Shown piece by piece: positions 32,242 to 41,313 of a stretch of DNA of 64,000 bases; position 1 is the stretch's first letter, and each line of letters opens with the position of its first letter. The position numbers were made by a program, and so were the translations under genes. Source of the stretch: Mesorhizobium sp. B2-1-8 (GTDB lineage: Bacteria; Pseudomonadota; Alphaproteobacteria; Rhizobiales; Rhizobiaceae); the NCBI RefSeq assembly GCF_006442545.2, contig NZ_CP083952.1, positions 5,681,501 through 5,745,500 of the forward strand. Direction: 5' to 3'. The notes under the pieces are model-generated. The model had not been told where the DNA came from. It made no database searches and saw nothing but the letters and a program-made list of their open reading frames with translations.

Positions 32242-32800
32242 CGGCCATCTCTTTCGACTGACGGCCGCCGGCCTCCTCGGCCTGGCGCTGGCGTTTCCGG
32301 CCGGACAGATCGCGTGGGCGGACAGCCGCCCGCCTTTGCCGGCCATGGGACCCAGCCTGCGCAAGACGGTGGCGTTTTCCACGGCCGAGAAGATTGGAAC
32401 CATAATCATCCGCAAGCAGGAAAAAGCGCTCTATCTGGTGACCGGCAAGGGCGAAGCCTTGCGCTACCAGATCAGTGTCGGCCGCGATGGATTTGGCTGG
32501 ACGGGTACGGTCGAGGTGGGGGCGAAGACCGAGTGGCCGGCGTGGCGCCCACCCCGGGAAATGCGCGCCCGCCAGCCGGAGTTGCCGGAGATGGTGCCGT
32601 CGGGGCCGTACAACCCGCTCGGCGCCAGGGCGCTCTATCTGCTTCGCGATGGCCGCGACACGCTCTATCGCATCCATGGCACCAACGACCCTTCGGGCGT
32701 GGGTTTCGACGGCACGTCGGGCTGTTTCCGCTTGACCAATACCGATGTCATCGATCTTTTCAGGCGCGTGCCTGTCGGCACCAAGGTGGTGGTCCAATGA
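32228..32800 (+). CDS. L,D-transpeptidase (YkuD) in the Tad operon
   Basis: A 190-residue exported protein with a signal peptide (LAFPAGQIAWA). The YkuD catalytic motif is IHGTNDPSG...TSGCFRL, with the nucleophile cysteine in SGCFRL. Such enzymes make 3-3 crosslinks in peptidoglycan or attach proteins to it. The gene overlaps cpaE by 14 bases and the next gene by four, so the three are one translational unit. It may remodel or anchor peptidoglycan where the pilus crosses it. That role is inferred. Confidence 0.9.
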   Translation: MRPASGHLFRLTAAGLLGLALAFPAGQIAWADSRPPLPAMGPSLRKTVAFSTAEKIGTIIIRKQEKALYLVTGKGEALRYQISVGRDGFGWTGTVEVGAKTEWPAWRPPREMRARQPELPEMVPSGPYNPLGARALYLLRDGRDTLYRIHGTNDPSGVGFDGTSGCFRLTNTDVIDLFRRVPVGTKVVVQ

Positions 32801-33360
32801 CGACGATCAGCGATCCCGACGACCTGGTGGCGGCGGTCGAACCGCCATTGCTCGACAAGGAGAAGAGCCGGTTCAGGCTAGCCGTTGCCGTCGGTGTCGG
32901 CCTGGCGCTGTTTGCGCTCCTGAACGCCACCGCGGCCGTCTATCTCTACCGTGGCATCAACGACCTGCGCACGATCGAGGCGCGGCTGGAAGACCTTGGC
33001 CAGTTCGAGCAGCGGATGAGCGCGCGGCTGGACACCGTCAACAACGGATTTCAAAGCCGGTTCGAGGCGCTGGACGACCGGCTGCGGGCGAGCTTCGGCG
33101 AGGTCAACGCCAACATCGCCAGGCAGGCACCGGAAATGTCGGGAAACCACGGTGGCGACGAGCCGCGCGTCGTGGAGGTCCCCTCGCCTGCCGAGGATAC
33201 GGCGGCGGTCGCCAGCGCCGCCGAGGCGGAGCCTGCCATGGAGGAAATGCCGCGCATAACGCGAAGGAGGCAGGCTCCGGCGGCGCCTCCCGCGCCAAGC
33301 TCCAACTACCAGCGGATCGTATCCCCGGAAGGCAAGGTCACCTATCACAAGATAAACTAG
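32797..33360 (+). CDS. Membrane-anchored coiled-coil protein, unknown
   Basis: A 187-residue protein with a cytoplasmic N-terminus, one transmembrane helix (about residues 29-51), a charged coiled-coil stretch (TIEARLEDLGQFEQRMSARL), then an Ala/Pro/Glu-rich linker and a short C-terminus, YQRIVSPEGKVTYHKI. I do not recognise a family. It is coupled to the transpeptidase gene by a four-base ATGA overlap and is the last gene of the Tad operon, so a structural role at the cell wall beside the pilus is plausible. Confidence 0.78.
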   Translation: MTTISDPDDLVAAVEPPLLDKEKSRFRLAVAVGVGLALFALLNATAAVYLYRGINDLRTIEARLEDLGQFEQRMSARLDTVNNGFQSRFEALDDRLRASFGEVNANIARQAPEMSGNHGGDEPRVVEVPSPAEDTAAVASAAEAEPAMEEMPRITRRRQAPAAPPAPSSNYQRIVSPEGKVTYHKIN

Positions 33361-33482
33361 CTCTGGCCTCGGCCGCCGCAGGTAGCGCCGCGCTAGAGCG
33401 GGATGAGATTTATAAGAGTCGTGGGATTCCCAAATCATCGCAGTTCTGATTCAACATGCATGCTGGGAGGAGGCCAGCATGG

Positions 33483-33833
33483 ATGGCAGCCTATTCGATG
33501 GACCTTCGCGAGCGGGTTGTAGCCGCGGTCAAGACGGAAGGGCTCTCGCGACGCGCGGCGGCGGCTCGATTTGGCGTCAGCTACAGCGCGGCCATCGCGT
33601 GGCTTAAGCGCGTCGAAGAGACTGGCAGTGCTGCGCCTCGCCAGGTCGGCGGCTACAAACCGAAGAAGCTCTCGGGAGCGTGGCGCGACTGGCTGATCGA
33701 ACGCTGTCACGACAGGGACTTCACCTTGCGCGGGCTTGTGGCCGAACTTGGCGAGCGTGGCCTGAGGGTCGACTACCGTTCGGTGTGGGAGTTCGTGCAT
33801 GCCGAGAAGCTCAGTCACAAAAAAAGACGCTGA
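33483..33833 (+). CDS. IS630 transposase, first frame (DNA-binding)
   Basis: A 116-residue frame that begins MAAYSMDLRERVV and encodes the helix-turn-helix part (LSRRAAAARFGVSYSAAIAWLKR) and a second winged domain. GGGAGGAGG precedes the ATG at 33483. It ends in SHKKRR at an A AAA AAA G run (33819-33826), the classic -1 slippery sequence. Slippage there joins it to the catalytic frame. Unslipped product would be a DNA-binding protein that may repress transposition. Confidence 0.88.
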   Translation: MAAYSMDLRERVVAAVKTEGLSRRAAAARFGVSYSAAIAWLKRVEETGSAAPRQVGGYKPKKLSGAWRDWLIERCHDRDFTLRGLVAELGERGLRVDYRSVWEFVHAEKLSHKKRR

Positions 33834-34426
33834 TCGCCGTCGAGCAGGATCGTCCCGATATCGCGCGACGGCGCATGCAGTGGACGAAGTATCGGGACCG
33901 GATTGATCCGACGCGACTGGTCTTCATCGACGAGACCTGGACCAAGACCAACATGTCGCCGCTAAGGGGCTGGGCGCCGGTTGGACAGCGCATCAAGGCC
34001 AAAGTGCCGCATGGCCACTGGAAGACCATGACCTTCCTGGCCGCGCTGCGCCACGATCGCGTCGAGGCGCCCTGGCTGATCGACGGACCTATCAACGGCG
34101 AGAGATTTCTTCTCTATGTCGAGAAGGTTCTCGCTCCGACCCTCCAGCCGGGCGACATCGTCATCATGGACAATCTCGGCTCGCACAAAGGCAAGGCGGT
34201 GCGCCGCGCCATACGCGCCGCCGGCGCCAGGCTCTTCTTCCTGCCGAAATACTCGCCCGATCTTAATCCGATCGAACAGCTCTTTTCAAAACTCAAGCAC
34301 TGGCTGAGAAAGGCAGCAAGCCGCACCGTCCAAACCGTTTGCGACGCGATCGGCCAAATTCTCAACCGCATCACACCGACAGAATGCTCACACTACTTCG
34401 AAAACTCCGGATATGACCGAAACTAA
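33821..34426 (+). CDS. IS630 transposase, second frame (DDE catalytic)
   Basis: The catalytic part of the transposase, entered by a -1 frameshift at 33819-33826. The triad is visible: Asp in VFIDETW, Asp in IVIMDNLGSHKG, and Glu in SPDLNPIEQLFSKLKHW. All spacings look normal and no stop interrupts the frame, so the fused protein of about 315 residues should be active. It ends GYDRN 13 bases before the right end of the element. Confidence 0.9.
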   Translation, partial: KKTLIAVEQDRPDIARRRMQWTKYRDRIDPTRLVFIDETWTKTNMSPLRGWAPVGQRIKAKVPHGHWKTMTFLAALRHDRVEAPWLIDGPINGERFLLYVEKVLAPTLQPGDIVIMDNLGSHKGKAVRRAIRAAGARLFFLPKYSPDLNPIEQLFSKLKHWLRKAASRTVQTVCDAIGQILNRITPTECSHYFENSGYDRN

Positions 34427-34438
34427 TCTCATCCCGCT

Positions 34439-34975
34439 CTAGAAGTCTCTGTGCAGCGCCATGATCCGGACGCGCCGCGATTCGACGCGCATGCCGAGTT
34501 CACGGACATAGGCAAAATGGCAATACGCGCACGCCGTCAGCCCGATGACCGCCAGCAGGCAGTTCAGCCAGGTGAAGTCCATCATCAGCGAGAACTGAAA
34601 GCCGCTCGGCGCCGTGAACGCGGCAATGGTGCTGGCGGTCTGCGAGCGGCCACCGATGAAAATCATCGATGCCGCGAGGATCAAGGCGCCATGGTTGGCA
34701 AGAAAGAAAGCGGCCGACCTTCTGGCCCGGCATGCCATCCAGCAGATCCCCAGCGCCGCGCCCAGCAAAGCGAAATCCAGGACCATCGACCCTCCCAGAT
34801 AGACATCGACCTGCTGCCAGACCATCCCGGAAGACGAGTGCAAGGTGAGCCAGAGCTTCCACATATCGGGGCTCGCGGGGTAGGTTCCGAGCAGGATCGT
34901 GGCCATTCGCTCCGCCGCCAGGATCAGCAGGACAAAGGCCGGGAAGGCGAAAAGCAAGTGTGGTTTGCGTTTCAT
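34439..34975 (-). CDS. Polytopic membrane protein, 3' end altered by the IS
   Basis: A 178-residue protein with about four transmembrane helices and no recognised family. GAGGCACC precedes the ATG at 34975. The TAG stop lies at 34441-34439, so it is formed by the TA target copy and the last base of the IS right end. The original coding sequence therefore ran past this point or ended differently. The visible C-terminus, RIMALHRDF, could be nearly complete. It is divergently oriented with nothing useful upstream; its role is unknown. Confidence 0.68.
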   Translation of the reverse strand: MKRKPHLLFAFPAFVLLILAAERMATILLGTYPASPDMWKLWLTLHSSSGMVWQQVDVYLGGSMVLDFALLGAALGICWMACRARRSAAFFLANHGALILAASMIFIGGRSQTASTIAAFTAPSGFQFSLMMDFTWLNCLLAVIGLTACAYCHFAYVRELGMRVESRRVRIMALHRDF

Positions 34976-35066
34976 GGTGCCTCGCAATCTGGCGGGCAGA
35001 TTATGCCGCATATATTGCGCGAGGCTTAACGGGGCGTTTTTGCAGATCGGTATCGCGAAGATTGGC

Positions 35067-35855
35067 CTATGGATTGGCCAAAGCAGAAAATATCAGCCCT
35101 ATCGCCAGTGCCGCCACTGCGTAAATAGCCGGCAAAAGCCGACGGTTCACACCAACCCGAAGCAAGGTATGACCAAGGTGATCCGTGCCGCCCATCCAAG
35201 GCCTCCGCCCCTGTAGCAAGCGGCGAGTGGTTACGAATATTGCATCAATCAGCGGGACGGCAATCCACGCCAACGAGGCGTCAAAACCTCTTTTCGAAGC
35301 AAGAAGAACGATTGCCGCCCCGAGCAGAAGGCTGCCGCTATCGCCCATGAAAACGCGCGCCGGGGGATAGTTGAAGCAAAGGAACCCGACGCATGCGCCC
35401 GCGCCGGCCATCCCGATATCGCCGCCCAGCCCCAGGAAGGCGGCCGTGATTGCACTCGCGGCAAGGCCATCGGCATGATCGAGCATGTTGACCGCGTTGC
35501 AAGCTATCCAAATGACGATCGGGACCCACCACAGACCTGTGATGATTCCAGCCAAGATCGCGGCAGCGGCCAATGCCGCTGCCTTGGCACCGGCGGAAAG
35601 GGACCGGACGTCATCCAGCGCCCCGATCAGGCAGAAAACAGCCAGCAGAAGAATATGCTCAACCGGAAGCCACGGAGCCATCGCGATCAGCATGGCCGGC
35701 CCTGCCAGCCGGGGTACCTCACCCGATGTGTGCCATCGGTCGCTCTTGACCTTTGAGACCGCTCCGATGCGTATCGCCAGACGCGCAAACAGCCAGACAC
35801 AAACGGCCGATATGAGCAAGGCCCCGATGAACGGGACCAATGGACCAGGTATCAA
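35067..35855 (-). CDS. WecA/MraY-family initiating sugar-phosphate transferase
   Basis: A polytopic membrane enzyme, 262 residues from a TTG at 35855 that overlaps the epimerase stop (TTGA). An ATG at 35930 inside the epimerase gene would add 25 residues. Family motifs are all present: LIGALDDVRSLS, NAVNMLDHADGLA, FMGDSGSLLLG and GGTDHLGHTLL. Such enzymes transfer a sugar-1-phosphate from its UDP form to undecaprenyl phosphate, the first step in making a lipid-linked glycan. It would initiate the surface polysaccharide of this locus, with the product of the adjacent epimerase as a possible substrate (compare WbpL). Confidence 0.88.
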   Translation of the reverse strand: MIPGPLVPFIGALLISAVCVWLFARLAIRIGAVSKVKSDRWHTSGEVPRLAGPAMLIAMAPWLPVEHILLLAVFCLIGALDDVRSLSAGAKAAALAAAAILAGIITGLWWVPIVIWIACNAVNMLDHADGLAASAITAAFLGLGGDIGMAGAGACVGFLCFNYPPARVFMGDSGSLLLGAAIVLLASKRGFDASLAWIAVPLIDAIFVTTRRLLQGRRPWMGGTDHLGHTLLRVGVNRRLLPAIYAVAALAIGLIFSALANP

Positions 35856-36865
35856 GCCATTGCTCGTTCGGAACGCATGTGCTCGATGCAGTCGAGCACT
35901 GTCTGTTTGGTGCTTCGCAGTGGCCGCCATCCGGTCATGGAGGTCAATAGACTTGTGTCAGGCACGCGATCGTGCGTTACGGCGAACCGCTCACCAAAGA
36001 CCGCACTGGAAGATTTCATGACGATGGTCGCACTCGTCTGGGTGGCATCAACCACCATCTTTGCAAGATTTCCAATCTGAACCGCCTCGCTGCCGCCCAG
36101 GTTGACTGGCCGGCCTCGCAACGACCGGCACTGCATCACCTGAAGCAAGCCCTCGGCGGCATCGGCTACGTGGAGAAACGCGCGCCTCTGCTCGCCATCG
36201 TCGTGAACCACGAGCGGTTCGCCCCGCAACGCCGCGTCGACAAACACTGGCAATACGAGGCCGGTCGCCGAGCGCTGGCGCGGTCCGGCCATGTTAAATG
36301 GTCGAACGATCCAAGTAGGGATGCCCAAATCAAAAAACAGTCCAGCAACCAGATGCTCAACCGCTGCCTTGGCAGCGGCATAACCCCATCGCGGTCGCAG
36401 ATCCGTCATAACCGGATCGGACTCCGTGATTGGCCGGTCCCGACCGGAGCCGTAGACTTCTGAACTCGACGTATAGAGCAGCGGGCGCCTGTGCAGCCGG
36501 CATGCTTCGACGATTGAACAACCCGACTCGAGAATGCCGCTGGTGACGGCGAAGCGTTCCTTGTGAGCACGCTCGACGCCAATCGGACTCGCCAGATGGA
36601 ATACGACATCGGCCAGGCCAACCTCATCCTGGACCGCCGCATTGTATGCAGGATCGCCGACCCTGAAGGTGCGGATCGTCAAGCGGGGGTCACCAGTCGG
36701 CAGATTGCGAAGCAAGCCGTTCGAAAGATCATCGACAACGGTCACGGTGCAATTGCGCGCTAGCAACATATCGACCAGTGCCGACCCTACGAAGCCTGCG
36801 CCCCCAGTAACCAACACATGTGCGTGCTGGCCGACTTCAACCATGTCCGCGCTATGGTTGTCCAA
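35852..36865 (-). CDS. NAD-dependent sugar epimerase/dehydratase
   Basis: A 337-residue extended SDR. The cofactor loop is VTGGAGFVGS, and the catalytic pair is in YAAAK with TSSSEVYG before it. It is in the class of UDP-glucose 4-epimerase, UDP-glucuronate decarboxylase and WbpV-like enzymes; the exact substrate is not clear. A TTG at 36865 has GGAGG 8 bases upstream and is preferred; the ATG at 36844 is an alternative. It is translationally coupled to the WecA-like gene, so both probably act on the same nucleotide sugar. Confidence 0.88.
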   Translation of the reverse strand: MDNHSADMVEVGQHAHVLVTGGAGFVGSALVDMLLARNCTVTVVDDLSNGLLRNLPTGDPRLTIRTFRVGDPAYNAAVQDEVGLADVVFHLASPIGVERAHKERFAVTSGILESGCSIVEACRLHRRPLLYTSSSEVYGSGRDRPITESDPVMTDLRPRWGYAAAKAAVEHLVAGLFFDLGIPTWIVRPFNMAGPRQRSATGLVLPVFVDAALRGEPLVVHDDGEQRRAFLHVADAAEGLLQVMQCRSLRGRPVNLGGSEAVQIGNLAKMVVDATQTSATIVMKSSSAVFGERFAVTHDRVPDTSLLTSMTGWRPLRSTKQTVLDCIEHMRSERAMA

Positions 36866-37198
36866 CGTTGACGCCTCCAGAACGACCCGTGGCCTCGCAA
36901 CGCACGGGACAATCTTCTATACAGTCAGGGACGGGACGAACAACCCGTTTTTCTATCAAGCGAGCGAATTTTCATCGCCCCCTATATCATTAACGAATAA
37001 GTACCCCTCCGAAATGCTGCCATTAGTCCGACATCCCGGTCCAGGACCGGCAGACTGATTCTGACATATGCGTACCAATGTTTAGGTTTTCGTCGTTCTA
37101 GCGCGAAACAAATTGTCAGGGTATCCCCACGTTTCTCAAAATGCGACTTGTAAGTCTAACCGCGAGTGCCGCCACTGTATACATCAGGTCATCGACTC
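36866..37198. other. Divergent promoter region, epimerase and acyltransferase
   Basis: These 333 bases separate two divergent polysaccharide genes. They are more AT-rich than the flanks and should hold both promoters. I see no gene, repeat or clear operator in them. Confidence 0.6.
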
Positions 37199-39259
37199 AT
37201 GTTGCGCAATTGGGCTATGAGGCCGGCAGACGACCCCGGAGGAGCTTTGACGTTCGACTATCGGCCAGATATCGACGGGTTGCGTGCAATCGCGGTGGCC
37301 GCCGTCATACTTTTCCATTTTGACGTACCCGGTTTCCCGGGTGGCTTCGTCGGCGTCGATATCTTCTTTGTCATGTCTGGCTACTTGATCACGCGCCTTT
37401 TGGCGGGTGAAGGCGCTAAACTGTCCCTGATCGAGTTCTACGCCAGACGCATACGCCGAATTCTGCCGGCGATGCTGGTAACGATCGGCTTCTCGCTCAT
37501 TGCCGGGTGGTTTCTGTTGCTCCCCGGGGACTATGCCGGCTTAGGACACAGTGCGGCATATTCCACCGTCGGGTTGGCGAACTACTACTTTCTCTGGAAC
37601 ACGGGCTATTTCGACCGCGAGTCGACGCTTCTGCCCCTGCTCCATCTCTGGTCGCTCGGCGTCGAAGAGCAGTTCTACCTAGTGTGGCCGGTTTTGCTTC
37701 TGGTCGCGAACCGGTTGGCACGGGGCCGCCGTCTGCCGATCGTCGCGCTGATTTCTATCGTCGCACTGATCAGCTTCTCGATTGCCCTCCATCTGGTGGC
37801 GATCGATCCAAAACAGGCGTTCTATGTTCCCTTCAGCCGAGCCTGGGAACTGGCTCTCGGCGGCCTGCTGGTCTTTGCGGCGCCCATTCGCCGCCGAGGC
37901 ACTTCCGAAGTTTGCGGACTGGTCGGCCTTTGCCTGGTCGCCGCCAGCACCATCTGGCTGTCGCCGGGTCAACCGTTTCCAGGCCTGAGCGCTTTATTCC
38001 CAGTGATCGGCGCTGTCCTGCTCATCTGGCCGCGTTCGCAGTCGATGATCTCGGCGCTACTTGCGAGCGCGCCTTTGCGATCGACGGGCAAGATTTCTTA
38101 TAGCCTTTATCTCTGGCACTGGCCGATCCTGGTCTTCTTCCGTCACTACGCAGGCACCGCAATGCCGACGGCGGCCGAGGCGTCGGTCCTTGTCGCGGTG
38201 GCCTGGCTGGCGGCGTATTTATCTTGGCGGTTCGTCGAAGAACCCCTTCGCCGTCTACGGGCGCCTCCATCCAGGGCATTTGCCGCCGGTCTTGCCGCCG
38301 CGGTGATAGTTTGCCTAAGCGGCAATGCGATCTTCGAAGCCGGCGGTTTCACCAGCAGGATTCCGAAAGAAGCCGAGGCAATAAGCAGCCTCGATGTGAT
38401 GTGGGATTGGCCGTGTCCACAGACGGTCGGCATCCCTGAACTCGGCAGCACCTTTTGCGCGTTTGGGGCGCCCTGGAACAAAGCGAGACATCACGCCGTG
38501 CTGTGGGGCGATAGCCATGCGGAGCATCTCGCCCCCCTGTTGGATGCGGTGGGCCAAAGGGAGAATACGGCCTTCTTTCTTTATCGTGGCTGCCCGGCCG
38601 CCTTCGGAGAAGGTGTCCATCGCGATTTTCCAGAACATCCCGACTACCAGGAAAGCTGCGCGACTTCCCGAAAGGCGGTCGTCCACATGCTGAGACAGCG
38701 AAAAGATATCGACCTCGTGGTCCTGTCTTCCGCCTGGACAAACCTTGCTGACACCAATGTCGTCGCCGATGACGGCCGGCCGGCCGACAGGGTCCTGCTG
38801 TTGCGCGATGGCCTGCTCAGCCTCGTCAAAGAAATCACCGCTCGGCAACGACGCATCGGAATCATTGGACAGGTGCCGGTGCCAGGCGTGGATCTGACGT
38901 CCTGCGCGGCAATGCGCGAAAGCGGGATGCTGAGACGTTGTTCGACAGACATGGATAGCGAGCAAATCCTACGGCGTTGGTCGCCGGTGGTGACCGCGTT
39001 AGAGTCGCTTGCGGATGAAAATGGGGTGTTCTTCGTCGATCCACTCAAAGGTATGTGTCCGGACAGGCATTGCGCCACCTACATCAATGGCGAGTTCATT
39101 TACCGCGACAAAGCTCACCTGCGCCGAAACTTGAGACCGGAGACCGATGATGCGATTGCGCGGATGATAGGTCTCTACTTCGCTTTCGACACTGGCGAAG
39201 AGCAAAACCAGGTATCGGCTGCGGCCGCGCAGCCCCACACAGCCAGCAAGAGCAATTGA
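37199..39259 (+). CDS. OafA/YrhL-type O-acyltransferase with SGNH domain
   Basis: About 686 residues. The first half is the acyltransferase-3 membrane domain with some ten helices: FDYRPDIDGLRAIAV, the histidine in ILFHF, and LHLWSLGVEEQFY. The second half is a periplasmic SGNH hydrolase-like domain with WGDSHAEHLAPLL and the C-terminal DKAHLRRN. OafA-type proteins acetylate O-antigen or exopolysaccharide sugars. The start is unsure: GTG at 37166, ATG at 37199 or ATG at 37217. It is transcribed alone, away from the epimerase. Confidence 0.92.
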   Translation: MLRNWAMRPADDPGGALTFDYRPDIDGLRAIAVAAVILFHFDVPGFPGGFVGVDIFFVMSGYLITRLLAGEGAKLSLIEFYARRIRRILPAMLVTIGFSLIAGWFLLLPGDYAGLGHSAAYSTVGLANYYFLWNTGYFDRESTLLPLLHLWSLGVEEQFYLVWPVLLLVANRLARGRRLPIVALISIVALISFSIALHLVAIDPKQAFYVPFSRAWELALGGLLVFAAPIRRRGTSEVCGLVGLCLVAASTIWLSPGQPFPGLSALFPVIGAVLLIWPRSQSMISALLASAPLRSTGKISYSLYLWHWPILVFFRHYAGTAMPTAAEASVLVAVAWLAAYLSWRFVEEPLRRLRAPPSRAFAAGLAAAVIVCLSGNAIFEAGGFTSRIPKEAEAISSLDVMWDWPCPQTVGIPELGSTFCAFGAPWNKARHHAVLWGDSHAEHLAPLLDAVGQRENTAFFLYRGCPAAFGEGVHRDFPEHPDYQESCATSRKAVVHMLRQRKDIDLVVLSSAWTNLADTNVVADDGRPADRVLLLRDGLLSLVKEITARQRRIGIIGQVPVPGVDLTSCAAMRESGMLRRCSTDMDSEQILRRWSPVVTALESLADENGVFFVDPLKGMCPDRHCATYINGEFIYRDKAHLRRNLRPETDDAIARMIGLYFAFDTGEEQNQVSAAAAQPHTASKSN

Positions 39260-39339
39260 GCGCGATGCCGCCGGACACAGTCTCCATGTCGACGATCAAC
39301 ACCTATCGATCTTCGGCGCGAGGCTTTTTGTTCCGAAAA

Positions 39340-41313
39340 TTATCCAGAGGCTCGAGACCGACTTGTTAGTGGCGTCACGGCAACCACCGTCGCGACCGAC
39401 CACGCGATGATTGTGCCTAGAAGAATGAAACAGAGTGCACTCACCGAAACCGGAACGGCGACCTCGTAGGTTCGCTCATTGCTGCGAGGGTCGCTCGAAT
39501 CCGTCGGCGCGAACAGCACAGCAGCCCGCCGGCGGAAAGTATACTCGCCTTGCCTGACGGCGGGCCATGCATGCGAAGACCAGTCGACGCGGTGGAGCGA
39601 TGTCCCGTTCTCGTGCAGATAGGATACTTGCGAAGGCGGAATGTCGGACAAGTCGTCAAACTGGAAGAGACCGGGAAATTGTGACCGCGGAAGTAGCGTC
39701 TCGTATCCGCCTCGGACAGTAAACATGGTCTCGTTCTGCAGCCGTCCGGTAGAAAGCGGTGGTGTGACGAGCAATATCGCGATGCAGCCGGCGCCAAAGG
39801 CCGCGACGCCTGCCACTGTTCCGCAAGCAAAGCTCCAAGGCTCTGTCGGCGATGGCATTTCGACAGCCACTTTCCGCGCGGCGAGCATGCCGCCAATCCC
39901 AAGCGCGATCGGAAGAAAGAGACTTGGTGTCAGCAAGAGGTCATGCGAGGTCAGCATTACCCCTACAACCGCGACACCAAGGGCAAGATCATCGGCGTTT
40001 CGAGCAAAGCAGAAGGCGAAGCTGACGATGGCGATCGGAATGAGCCAGCCGAGGTGGCCGAAAGCGATCGCAAACAGGACGAAGGTGTTGTGCGGCGCAA
40101 GGGCTTGCGCCTCTTCAAGTCCGCGACCGAAAAAGCCACCCTCCCGATAGGCGAGCAGTCCGCGCTCGAGAAAGAGAGCCCTTGCCGAAATCGAGTTCCT
40201 CTTGCCTTCATCCGTCAGCCGTTCGCCGAGCGCCTGCATCTTGGCGACGTTCGTGGATTGACTGGCTGCGGACCAGGTGCCGGATGGCAGAGGAGACGAC
40301 GTTACGGCGTCCGCAGATGCACCGGGGGGCGTGGCAGTGCCGGCAGAACTTGTCCCTGGCGAAGCCGGTTGATTTGCCGAAGCCCCTTCAGGCGACGCCG
40401 CAATTGGCACTGTAACGGCAGGCGGAGGTCGATCGACAGCCTTTGATGCCTCGTCGAGCGCGGTGCTTACAGACAAAATGCCGGCAAAGGATTCGCCCAT
40501 GGCGATGCGGAAGGAAGCATTTGTGGTCAGCGCGATGCCGATCGCTCCCAGCAGTCCAAACGCGACGGCGACCGCACGGCCCCAACCCCCAAGATCGATC
40601 TGAAAACGACGGCCGCTGCGAAATTGTTGCCAAACGCGAACGACACTCGGAACCGCCACCGTTGCAAAGGCGGCGAGAAGGGTCGAGCGAGAAAGCGTCG
40701 CAAGAAGCGTTATGGCTACGAGAACAAGAAAGCTTGCACGCCATTTTTGTGCGACGGCGCGATAGCTCGCCGCAGCCCCAAGCAGAAGTCCGGCCGCCGC
40801 GACATTGGGATTGATCGCCAAACCGGCGGCCCGGCCAGGAGTGTTGGTGAAGCCGTTGGCAAAGAGGAGATCGAGGAAGCAAACCACCGCATTGAGCGCT
40901 GTGACTGACGCCGAGAGGCGCAACACGATTACCGGAGCGGAGGCAAGCATGAGGACAATCGCCGCGCCGCCGAGGAAAAGGGTGATGAGGTAACACTTGG
41001 CGACGATCCCGACCGGATGAAGCGCAACCGGGACGACCGCCATGGCGGCGGCGATCGCAAGCAGGAGGATCGCGCTACGCACCTCTCGACGCGTTGCAAG
41101 AACCGCGATCGAAACAATCAGCACGCCGCCATACAGCGCATGGAAAACCAGCCTCGCGAACTCGTCCCGTCCCGTAAAGAACGGCAGAAAGTATGGCATG
41201 AACCAGGACTGATAAATGACTATGGTAAATGCGCACAGACCGGCGGCGATACAACCGAGAATCCCCGCCAGTGGACGCGCCGAAGATCGTTCAGAGTGAG
41301 CGATCCCGCTCAT
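39340..41313 (-). CDS. Wzy/O-antigen ligase-like membrane protein, large
   Basis: A 657-residue polytopic protein with about 12 helices. The region GRGLEEAQALAPHNTFVLFAIAFGHLG holds the PHN motif common in Wzy polymerases and WaaL ligases. Before it lies an unusual loop of about 70 residues rich in Ala, Pro, Ser, Thr and Gly. A second soluble part near the C-terminus ends in another helix. It probably polymerises or ligates the glycan in the periplasm. The gene sits 0 bases from the GT4 gene stop-start junction, so the two are co-transcribed. Confidence 0.82.
   Translation of the reverse strand: MSGIAHSERSSARPLAGILGCIAAGLCAFTIVIYQSWFMPYFLPFFTGRDEFARLVFHALYGGVLIVSIAVLATRREVRSAILLLAIAAAMAVVPVALHPVGIVAKCYLITLFLGGAAIVLMLASAPVIVLRLSASVTALNAVVCFLDLLFANGFTNTPGRAAGLAINPNVAAAGLLLGAAASYRAVAQKWRASFLVLVAITLLATLSRSTLLAAFATVAVPSVVRVWQQFRSGRRFQIDLGGWGRAVAVAFGLLGAIGIALTTNASFRIAMGESFAGILSVSTALDEASKAVDRPPPAVTVPIAASPEGASANQPASPGTSSAGTATPPGASADAVTSSPLPSGTWSAASQSTNVAKMQALGERLTDEGKRNSISARALFLERGLLAYREGGFFGRGLEEAQALAPHNTFVLFAIAFGHLGWLIPIAIVSFAFCFARNADDLALGVAVVGVMLTSHDLLLTPSLFLPIALGIGGMLAARKVAVEMPSPTEPWSFACGTVAGVAAFGAGCIAILLVTPPLSTGRLQNETMFTVRGGYETLLPRSQFPGLFQFDDLSDIPPSQVSYLHENGTSLHRVDWSSHAWPAVRQGEYTFRRRAAVLFAPTDSSDPRSNERTYEVAVPVSVSALCFILLGTIIAWSVATVVAVTPLTSRSRASG

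Larger units (their letters stand above)
33396..34439. mobile_element. IS630-family insertion sequence
   Basis: About 1,044 bases bounded by 15-base perfect inverted repeats, GAGCGGGATGAGATT at the left (33396-33410) and its complement at the right (34425-34439). Both ends are flanked by TA (33394-33395 and 34440-34441), the target duplication typical of IS630/Tc1 elements. It contains two overlapping transposase frames joined by an A7 slippery run. The element looks complete and possibly active. It sits just after the Tad operon. Confidence 0.92.
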
